From positions 1,364,001 through 1,428,000 of the forward strand of contig JASFXZ010000055.1 in the NCBI GenBank assembly GCA_032209605.1: DNA of 64,000 bases. Reading direction: 5' to 3'. The notes under the pieces were generated by a model, which worked only from the letters and a program-made list of their open reading frames with translations, ran no database searches and was not told the DNA's origin. How positions within the stretch are numbered: position 1 is the first letter of the stretch; each line of letters starts with the position of its first letter. Both the position numbers and the translations under genes were made by a program. Below, piece after piece: positions 50,853 to 61,200 of this stretch. The stretch is from Mactromeris polynyma. Its lineage: Eukaryota > Mollusca > Bivalvia > Venerida > Mactridae.

Positions 50853-51197
50853 AGCAGTAATACAGCTGGTACTGCTGGAAGGGTAACAGTATTAGTGCTA
50901 TGACTGTTGTAAATCAATGATAATGGTTATTGTAAATGTGCAGTTATATGCCTATTCGGAAATGTTATTACTAGTGAAAAGGGCATTATTGCCTCCAATG
51001 TTATTGTTAGGAGCAGTACACCCCTCTCATGTCCCTCTTATTTCTCGTAGTATCAACAATGAATCTCAATCGGACCATTCTCTTACTGCTAGCAATAGTA
51101 TCTACATTGGTGCGTATTACTGCTAGTATCATTGATTTACAGCAGTAAAAGCAGTAACACTGCCACCTCTTCCAGCAGTACCAGCAGCAATACTGCA
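50853..51197. repeat. Imperfect inverted repeat, arms about 70 bp, loop about 200 bp
   Basis: The left arm (50853-50922) contains GGTACTGCTGGAAG and TGTAAATCAATGATA. The right arm (51125-51197), read on the minus strand, contains GGTACTGCTGGAAGAGG and TGTAAATCAATGATAC in the same order. The loop is rich in CAGTA and TACTG words. It could be a MITE or fold into a long hairpin if transcribed; no target duplication was identified. Confidence 0.7.
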
Positions 51198-51608
51198 TTG
51201 TCTTTTGCATGTGGCGTTCCCTGGAATAATTTAATATCCCTTCTTTAATCTAGTTTGACACATATCTCAATTGACATCATATGTTACATTGGCATAGTTA
51301 CCTTTTCTCTCGGAGTTCTTTTACTGTAATATTAATGTTACGTGTAGATGGAGAACATACGTCGCTTGCAAGAAATGTTGTGATATTTTCTTGTAATAAT
51401 ACCGAGCTTCCAAATGCGTTTATTGGACTTTTGAAGTTCAATACGAGTATATCTGAAAGGAGATATGTAATAACTGCACTTTTTTTGTTTAAATAAAACT
51501 TTAATTAATATCTGGGTTGTTGTCAAATATCTTAGAAACCATGTTGAATTTATATTTTTATATAACACAGCATCGTGAATATCGTGTCGCTGTGTTAAAT
51601 ATTTCGTT

Positions 51609-51877
51609 GCCAGTCCGGCTAGCACAGTGTATAGCGCTAGACTGTCACTCGGCAGATCCGGGTTCGATTCCCGGGTTGGGATTGGGCAGGTTATATTATT
51701 CCGTGACATTGACTACTAGCATGTCCTCCACGTATGGAGAAGTTTTCAGTTGCTTATGGAAGAACAAGTTAGTACAGGTGGATAATTAATTCCAGGAAAG
51801 CTGGTTAGGTCAACTGGCCGCCGTATACCGGTACGACAATTGTTGATAAAACGGCGTAAAACCTATGAAAATAAAAT
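51609..51877 (+). mobile_element. tRNA-derived SINE, copy 1
   Basis: A tRNA-like head has an A-box-like stretch (GCTAGCACAGTG) and a B box GGTTCGATTCC at 51661-51671. The body includes GTTGCTTATGGAAGAAC and the tail GTTAGGTCAACTGGCCGCCG then AACGGCGTAAAACC. The shared tail with copy 2 and the Pol III boxes make the call firm. The open frames 51338-51709 and 51517-51789 overlap it and are not genes. Confidence 0.82.
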
Positions 51878-52325
51878 GTTCGTCCTTCTCTCTTGTGGAT
51901 GCTTGGTTGTGCATGTCAAAGACTTCTCCTAACAATGTTCATGTCATGAATATAGTTACTAGGTAATTAAAATGCTCACTATCCATTGTGTGGAGAAATA
52001 TTTCCTGGAAGATTTGCAATCTGTTATATAAACAATCGTCAATTATTTGTAATGTACACTCAAATGCTTTTCCAATTTGTCACTTTCAAATTGTCATTAT
52101 TACAAAAATCCATACAGTGAAATATAAATTAACTAAATTTGCTTGTCTTCATTCTTACACATACCTCAGTCGTCTGAAACCCAAAATGCAGTCATGATTG
52201 TACAAAAACATCTGCTTATAATAGTTTCTGTCAAAATAATAAACGACAGTGTGACCAATTAGAAACGTGTGTTTGAAATATTTTTCTAGAAAGCTCTAGT
52301 CCACCAATTGAGATATTATGAATAC

Positions 52326-54202
52326 CTGGATCTGTGCATTCTCTATTAAGATGTCTGCCCGACCCTGTACATTCATGAACAGTGTCTACCGTACAATCAC
52401 TCTGGTCACATGCCTGTCCATACCAACCTGGTGCACACCAAGCTCGTAATTGTATGTCGAGGCTAAAAAAGAAACAATTCATGTATTGAACCAAGGGAGA
52501 TTGTCAAGAGTTCTCTCCCTTTATCTAAATATTTTACTATTTTCATAAACATTTGTCATGTTGTGGGTGCAATGGTTCAATTTGATCGATAATTGATGCT
52601 TTCAATACTAAGGACAATTTCAATAATTTGACAATGCTTTTGGACACTAATACGTAAAACAGTTTGCGTCGGTAACTTTAAATGCATAAACTTCATATGT
52701 CAACTCCAGTGCATGTGATTTTGTGTCTACCAAATTATGTCTGGTAGCAGAAATTGAAGATACCGAAAATAGATCAAACGAAATGGAAGCGAGGAAAGAT
52801 TTTTTTAGAATTGGGAATTCATGTATGTACTTCCTAATTTATCATGCTATATCAAAGTAGTATACTCACATACCTGGTATGTTTCGCCATCGATATCACG
52901 TGTTTTTCTGATTCCCAGAAATTAGATGCAGGAAAAAAGTCGAGAGATTTCTTGAAGGAGTCAATGAGATCAGGAAACGCATGTGGGTCACCCGTACCAT
53001 CTGTCGGTACCATGTCTACATCCAATGCTTGTACAATCAATCCCGTCTACATTGATACAATATGTGACAATTATTTATACATTTCAAGAATTATGAACTT
53101 ACTCTGGGCTAACGTTTTCAAAATATTTGCCGAACCGAGAGTAACCATCGTTGCTCCGATTAGAACAAGAGCATTTCATTCCACCATATAGTTTGAAATA
53201 CTTTATGTTGATTTTACTTCGATTGACAAATATATGACATTCTGTTATCATTTATGAAGTATTTGATAGTTCCAAAATGAGTCTTCCGAGGGAGAGAATC
53301 GTTACATTGATATCTGTAGATTATGCTTTTAAAGACCACCCGGTTAGAATAGAGCATTTGACTGCCAAACTTGAGACCGGCATAGGTTCGAACCCCGGGC
53401 GTGACGTACACTCTCCGCGCCAATTTGACTGACGGTACTAAATTTGTCAGTTGCTTGCGGAAGAACTGGCAAGTACTGGTTGGTAACCCAGAAACACAGG
53501 TTAGGTCAACTGACCGTCGTAAATAACTGTAATACTGTAGAAACACGGCGTACCGAATAACGGTGTTGTTTTTAACTTATCATTTCAATTGAATAGTTTG
53601 TTTTAAAGGTCACCGTGAATGAGTGAATATACAATTTAGTAGACCCGTTCTTCACACTGAGGGACAACTAAGAGCGGATTAAAAATAGTTTAGTCTGCGA
53701 AAAATAAATTGCGACAAACGCTTTGCGGTATTATCTTAGATGTTTTACTAGACGAGTGGCTTTTAACAAGTAAATGAATAGAATATGATATTAATGGATT
53801 CAAATGATATTTCTCGTTTGAAATATTTCGAAAATTTTATATCAAGTACATTTAGTATGCGAATATCCAGTAAAACTCAACGATAAACCACCCTTGTGAC
53901 CCTTGAAAACTGGTATTCTTATTGAGGTGGTCTAACTATCGAGTGGAACAGTTAAAATGGATTTGTGGTCTTAATTTTGAGGTGGTCTTATTATTGAGGG
54001 TTTACTGTATTATATCCGATATCATTATACAACAATTTATGACATGTAGCATATCGCATCACTCACATCGTTCCAATTTGTAACATTGAACGTTCGATAA
54101 AGCTTCTTGCTTTCGGTTGTTGTAAGTTTCAGAACATCGTCTGTTACATCTTGTTGCATGTCTATGGACGTTCCCTGGCAGCCAGGGTGTTTCAAATCAT
54201 AC
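52326..54202 (-). CDS. Three-exon cassette paralogous to the pre-EGF exons of the neighbouring gene (partial)
   Basis: Minus-strand exons 54202-54067, 53046-52874 and 52462-52326 join in frame (446 bases, 148 full codons, splice motifs TTTCAG/GTGAGT, ATGTAG/GTATGT, TTTTTAG/GTATTC). Their phases (2-0, 0-2, 2-1) equal those of 47428-47299, 46733-46573 and 46087-45972, and they align in part, for example GCQGTSIDM with DCNGILIDV and LRAWCAPGWYGQAC with VMAWCANCYTGNSC. The last exon ends CTDP in phase 1 and could join the EGF exon 45479-44631 but not the nearer exon 49876. So it is either an alternative N-terminal cassette of the same gene or the remnant of a further paralogue. No signal peptide was found. 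Confidence 0.68.
53336..53562 (+). mobile_element. tRNA-derived SINE, copy 2
   Basis: B box GGTTCGAACCC at 53385-53395, preceded by GGTTAGAATAGAGCATTTGA as A-box region. The body carries GTCAGTTGCTTGCGGAAGAA and the tail GGTTAGGTCAACTGACCGTC then AACACGGCGTA. Same family and orientation as copy 1. It lies upstream of the three-exon cassette's middle exon, inside an intron. Confidence 0.82.
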
Positions 54203-54269
54203 CTGAAATATAACAGTCGATATTGATCATATATACAGATATCGTGTTGAAGGTCGGAGGTGTCACATA

Positions 54270-54361
54270 TTGTACAATACCAGTAATACTCTCTCCTTAT
54301 GTGTCCAGTTTAAGAGAATGTTTGAAACAATTCTATCGTTTGTACACATCGCCGAATTGCA
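54270..54361 (-). CDS. Possible extra exon upstream of the three-exon cassette
   Basis: After the acceptor TTTTTGTATTGCAG the minus strand stays open and reads CNSAMCTNDRIVSNILLNWT, loosely like the CSIGNSSDVC...FPWT part of 49142-49263. A phase-2 donor is needed to join 54202; the only one (GTACAA) is weak. I list it as a candidate only. Confidence 0.28.
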
Positions 54362-55271
54362 CTGCAATACAAAAATGTACAGACTCAGCTTCCAGTGCCT
54401 TTTAGCTGGCTTATCGCAGTTGATTGTCCCCCTTGAAAAAGACCCGATGGTCTATATCGAGTTTCCAGCTTCACCAGTTTTCATCAATATATTACATAGG
54501 GAAATTATTTTCTAACGTAAATTTAAACGATGCATTGTATTACTAGAATAGTTTTACAGTTTTGACAGTATTCTGCAAGTTCTCCTCTTTTATTTAGTGT
54601 AAAATATTTATTCCAACTAAACATCTTCTTGCTTCCTATTTAGTTATGAAAGTTCCACCTTCTATCATATAGAACATACATGTATAGCAAAAATCTCTAA
54701 AATTGACAATTTTCAGTGACTGAATTAGAAAAGATATGATACAAACATAATTAATTATATGGGTTTTCCAAGTAGGCCTATTGGTCACCACTGTGCATGT
54801 AATCGTATCAAAGTCAATATTCCATGCAAATGAAATATGGTCTTATTTCACCGCGTAGTAAAATAATGATAAGAACTTAATTTCGTGAAGGTAACATAGT
54901 ATGGCAATAGAAAAGAAATAAACTCTTATTATAATTTCTCGACGAACATCGCATCGTTGTTATTTTGTAGTATAAAATAATTGTGTATAATTATACAGTG
55001 ATTATAATATTTCTGGTGAAATGATGAATGCCAATTTTTTGTAATGGTTTCAGTTATTTAGTTCCGATATTTATCCATCTATGTAAAAAAAGATTATGAG
55101 AAACACAACCGAATTCAATTAAAGATAAATAACCGCTACGGGCATCACACGATTTTTGTACGCAGTGGTCTCCCTTCACAACATCGCTAAGGGAGTTAAC
55201 TGCTATTTTGACAGATTTTAATTTTCACGCAATGGTACATTTCACGTACCACTTGTGCTTACTCCAGTGAA
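54362..55271. other. Space between the cassette and NPRL2; promoter region likely
   Basis: No gene seen. The last 100 bases before the NPRL2 start are less AT-rich and should hold its 5' UTR and promoter, since no upstream NPRL2 exon is needed. A small inverted word pair GGTAC...GTACC lies at about 55233-55249. Confidence 0.4.
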
Positions 55272-58200
55272 ATGTCTGGAAAAATTAAATGCATATTTTT
55301 TAGTGAATTTCATCCGACTGCTGGACCGAAGATAGCATACCAGGTTTCTGTTACATTATTTTATAATAGATGGAAACAACCGTAGCGATGACATTGTTTG
55401 AGAATGTTGTCTCTCGTACAATACTTATTTTATGTTCTGTTCGTTCTCAAAACTGTTCGTACTGAATGTCTTATTTTGATGTCTGGTCTGTGAGAAGTGA
55501 TTCCTTACCTGGTTTGTGTGTTCCCAAAATGCTTTTTAATTAGTGCTCAGCAAAACCTAGTATTATATCTTTTTGATACCTGCTTGTTTAATAAATTCAA
55601 TAAAACATAAACACTCATGTTAGATTATAATCTATTTAATTTCCACAAAAACATGCTTAAGTTTTGTTTCACCATAATCTTAAAAATCAATATATGTATA
55701 GATAATTAAATTAAGATTTTTTTTGTGAAAGTAACTTGTATTGTCATCTTTACTAGCTATCATTGAATCTACACTATCTTTACTTAGTCCAAAATATTAC
55801 ACATTTATATCGCCCATTTAACCATAAACATTCATTAAGTTGTATACTTCACTTTGCATGTAACCAGAAAAAGTGAAATAAGTTATGTAGGGTCTTATGT
55901 ATAGGACTATATCTTTTACTATATGCTTAATGCTGGTAGGGTAAATGGACAGGGTAAGAATCTGTCGTATTTTTATATGAAGTTTATATTAAATTATTAT
56001 GCTTACTACTTCTAGTATTGCTACCATATGTACGTCTGGAAATTCTTAATACATTGTAAATTTTCTTTATACTGATAACTGTGTACTTTGTACTTGATAA
56101 CTATATTGTGTTTAGCTGATTTCTTTACAACTATCATTGTGATTAAATGAACAAACAATGTCCAATACCTACATAATGATATACAGAATCAGTGTTATCA
56201 TTTTAATATTACAACACAATTGTGTTGGGTGAATTGTTAAAATTTCATGCTTTAAATACTATTGTTCTAATATACGCAGTTTTGTACTTGATATCATATT
56301 ATTCTTTTATCTGATTAAGCATGTTTTCGGATCTGATATTTTGCCTCAGTCTGGATTGAACAGTATCAATCTGATAGAATTGTTTTACTTTTTTATCCTT
56401 TTGTCAGTTTCTTAGGCGACAGGCCCTGAATCTAATTCTAAAGTTCTGACCATGTGCTGTTGGCTTTATGTCTGTAAATATATATAGTAAAGTAATAGTA
56501 TTATAGTTTGTAGGAATACATAGTTCCCACATCTATCTACAATATTTACCTCCCTTGCTTTTAACTGTTGGCCTTTTTGGTTGGCAAAACTGATAAGCGT
56601 TTATAGGAGTAATTCCCAAGTATGTGATAATTGAGAAAATACCAAGAGAATTTGCATGTGACAACCACTTTTTCTTCAACTTACCGAGCCAAATGCCCAC
56701 ATGAGCGTAATGAATAAGTTATTTTTTATATATCGGATTATTTTATCATCATTTACAATATATTCCCCATAAACTTGAAGGAAATTTGCCTATCAAAATG
56801 GCCGACAATTCAGAACAAGGGAGGTAAATATTGTAGGTGTGAGAACTATGAATACTAAATACTCACATGTTCATTTTGTTATAGCTGTATGAACAATTAA
56901 TTACTGGTATATTAAAAGCAATTTATACTTATTTTGAAAACATGCTCAGTGTTTTCATAAACTTATATGAATTATTCCAGTTTGGTTATATTTGCTTTAA
57001 AAATGAAAATATAATTCAGTAAGTTATTGTTAAGAATTAAGATTGCTGAGTATATTTTTGCTTCATCGTTAAATGTTTCAGGTCCCTGAAGAGTATGTTT
57101 CTAAGGAACACTTTGATGCTATCAACATATATATCATTACAAAACCAGAACTGCAGACACACTTAATAACAGTGTTAGTATAAATTTGTATTCAAGTCTT
57201 GCTAAGTGACCTAAGAATGCACACTTCTCACTGCAAAGTTGATTTAATTGGTTGTATTTTGGGTAAACTAGTTTAAACTTATTCTTTACATTTGTCAATT
57301 AATTGCTTTGAAAAGTGTTCTGAGTGAAATACAATTTATTTTAGTGATTGATTTGTCTGATTGTTATAACAACATTAATAATGATACAGAATTTTTAAGT
57401 GAGTATTAATAGTAAAGTTTTGGGTTTTGAAGTCATGCATCATTTGGTCATAAGTCTGCAGCATTAATATAAAAGCAAATCATTGGCTTATTTTCATTTA
57501 TACTTCTGAGAAGCAGTGTGTCATACATTTTTTTATTGGAAATAATTGCCACGATCCTAGCGGGAAACAAATCAAGAGCCTAGTGATCTGTAAGCCAGTA
57601 TACTACCAGCAGTCATCAGATCCCTACTTCTATACATTATCTCAACTGTGTGTGGATTTCAGGTGCAATGAAAAGATTTCAGTTCAAATTTACATGTACT
57701 TTCAACAGGACATGTACAATAGTTAAACAATCTGACAGGTCTAAATTAAATATCATACGGGAACCATTATGAAAGCCATTGAATAACTGCATTGTCAATG
57801 TCAGTCTAGATATAGATTCCACATATACAGTGATGTATTTTAAATCTATTTCAGAAATGCCCTTGGGCATAAGATTGTTGGCTGCCCTGTTTGTATCGAA
57901 GATAAAAAGTATGACAGAAATGCTCTCATGTTTAATTGCTGTTTTATGTTTGAAAACGACACAAGAACTGCGAGATACGAACCCGTCGTGAAAAAGTTAG
58001 CCTCATACTTAACACAGTTAGAGGTAAATATTGTAAAGTAAAAATATTTTTATGTAACTTTTAAGTATCAACATTTGAACTTGTTTGCCAGTTTTCTGTT
58101 TTATTCATTTTAAGGTTTATTATCAGGAAGTTGCTGTACATTTGTGCTTGAATGTTGGGTTTTAAAAGGACAAATATGGCTCAGTATGAAACATAAAACA

Positions 58201-61200
58201 ATTTGTCAATTTATGTTACAATTTATGCTTCTTGAAAATATGACCTAATCTAAATGGAAAGTGACCAGTAAGAAAAGTCTGTGAGTGTATGATATAATAA
58301 CAAAAATAAAACAGGAAGGTTATGGTTAAGTTGTGACATCATGTATGTTATCTTGTATGAACAGCTTGAGGGCAGCTTTCTGTCCAATGAGAAGAAGAAG
58401 GAATCAGTGCCGAAAGTTTTACAAGATATTCTGACCAAGTTGAATCAGTCGGGAAGTTGTGGATTATTTATCAGTAAGATTTGTCTAGTATTTTATCCTA
58501 TATTGGAGTTAATTCTATGCACCCTTTGTTTTTGTATATATAATGTAGATAAAAACTGATTTAAAAGCAGTGTTCTTGAATGGTATAGAGCCTTACTCAT
58601 GATCCAAGGTCATGAGTTCAAATACCGCCGTTGGTAAGCTTAAACAGCAAACTTTACAGTCTCTGAATTAGGTTCAAGTATGGGTTAGTTACCAAGGAGA
58701 CTGACATTGAGAATGATTGATATAAGTTGTGATATCTTCTTTCACAATATTGTAATAAACAAGTCTGAAATAAAGACCATTACAAACATGCACTGAACAA
58801 GTTAATTGATATTGTTCATTCAAAAATAGATCTGGGTAGGAATTTGGTTTCCTGATCAGTAAAATCTGATTAACGAATCATCGAAACCTAAAGAAATCTT
58901 AAATACAAAAAAGGTCATTCAGTGTCAAGTTGCTTGTGAATGAATGGATATAGAAAGAAGAAGACACTGGAAGCCTACTACGTCCATTGTATTATTAAAT
59001 CATATTATGATTCAGAAGTGTATTTAATGTTTTAGTTGCAAATGTAAGAAATGGCTCTATCAGTGTTAAGTAAATACCTTGAAAACATGATTACATGTGG
59101 CAGAGTTAATCTCTCCATATTGCAAAATAAAAGTAGACATTTTAAGCAGTAAGTATCTGTTATTTCATGAAGACAATATACATGTAGTTACTAAATGTCT
59201 TACCATTTTCATATGTATATACATGTACATTACATTTTATCTGGCAGTGACAGTGTTTTGTTTCTTGTGTAATGAAGTTTTTATTATATGATCAATTCAG
59301 TATTCAGATCAGTTGTTAATGATTTTACTGTCATTTTGAACACTAAAATATCTTAAAAACAATATTGATTGGTTAAAACTGTTTTGTATTTTATGAAATA
59401 TTTGACTGAAATCATATTTTGTTTTCAGATGAATTTTGTACAATAGATTTAAAACTGTCACCAAATAAAGAAGACCCGAAACCAGTACAAGATCACGATG
59501 TTCCTGTCTTTACTCATGATAAACCTACAACTACATATACTAAGTGGGATCTGACTACACAACAGGCAAGATGGGTTTATTCTTACTACTGTATAGGTCT
59601 TTAATATTTTTGGGATGAAATTTGGGGTTCGTACAAGTGTCATGGATTGGCACCTTATTTCAGATTTGTCAAAATAAAATGAAGTTATGCAGTTGCAGTG
59701 CCGAATTGAAACAGCTAGGTTAAAATAAGCATAGCCACTAGAATACTTCTCTTCTTTTAATTGAGAAAATGAATAACTTAACAACTGCAGAAAGACAAAC
59801 CAGTTCAAAGAAGATAAGATAATTATATGTACATAAACTTCAGTAATTAAATTGTTCAGTGGTAAAGAGAGATCACTCAAATTATTTGAGTACATGTATT
59901 ATGATTGCAACAGTTATGTAACTTTAGGACTAAATAATGTTATGTAACTTTAGGGTTAAATCATGTTCAAGTCATGCAATCTTTTATGACCGAGTGGATT
60001 GTACATGATGGAGTTGATGGTGACTGCCAACAAAGTGAAAAAATGGACACTATCGTATCAACATATTCAGTACTATTAATTGACATTACGATTATCAGCA
60101 AGTCTTATTTGATCTGTGTGTGATGGATGGCAACCAAAAGTATATTTTCTAGTTACTGTGTTTTGCTTTTGGGTATATATGTACAGATTAATAAATACAT
60201 ACATACATTGAAAAAATCTGAAATATTCAACTGTGGCATGTATTTAAAATGGTCACATATCCTGTCATTTGATAGCTTTACACCATTGTTTTTTTATTTG
60301 CAAAGACTTGGTATAGATATATATGATAGATTGGTATATTTCAGGTCTTACAATATATTGATGGCTATAATCATGTAGCAAAGATTGCAGCTGAAGCAGA
60401 TATTGAGATTAATTTAGTTAAAGCCTGTCTTCAGAACTTACTGTAAGTATTTATACTTATATGCTAATGTTAATGGTTAGGTCAAGTCATCAAAGCGAAG
60501 TCATTTAGAATATATAACTTCATTTTATCAGAGTATTTGAATTTTTGAGACATGTATTTAGTTTCTCTGCAGAACATATTCATATTCCCCTTGTGCCTTC
60601 TTTGTTGGTTTAATTTTTACCCCCTCTTCATTATTATATTTGTAAACTAAAGATCTGTGTGGGAAGGCCAGGTATTGCGGATGTGGCCTACCATGTGCTA
60701 AGATGTCTCACTTGTACAAACTTGACATGGTTATATTAGAGTTGCACAGAATTGTGTGCATGTTGTTTAACAAACTAATATGGTCTGGACTGCAGTACAT
60801 AAAGCTTATTGATTTGAGAATTTGCCTGATATGTGATTGAAAAGTATGTACTCATCAATACATGTTTGACACATGGCCACTTACACAACTGCTGTACCTA
60901 GATGTACATGTGTATATACTGCTTTCAACGTAGAACTTAAATTGGTCTTCAAGTTTTTATCACTTTGCAAGTGGTATGCTGCATTTGATTATGATTCTAT
61001 TACAAACTCGTCTTCTTTTTTCAGGCATATAGAAGTGATAACAATAGTGTCAATATTTCAGGTAATATAATATAACCTGATTTCATGTATTGGTCACAGT
61101 TTTACTGATTTATTTCCTTAATAGTCAGAGCATTTTCTGTTCATGAATAGGTTGGAAAATAAGATTCCTTTATATCATTTGATATTGTCTCTCTAGTTTA

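Larger units (their letters stand above)
49877..52325. other. Noncoding stretch with inverted repeat and SINE; missing 5' exons may lie here
   Basis: Apart from the listed repeats I see no exon of the right phase. Minus-strand open frames at 49971-50267 and 50267-50518 overlap one another in different frames and show no recognisable domain; one starts with a hydrophobic MLVAISLAFAF but has no donor that joins the known exons. Confidence 0.45.

Noticed and set aside
59458..59895. Minus-strand 145-residue open frame
   Set aside because: It lies over NPRL2 exon 5 and intron 5 and shows no family features.
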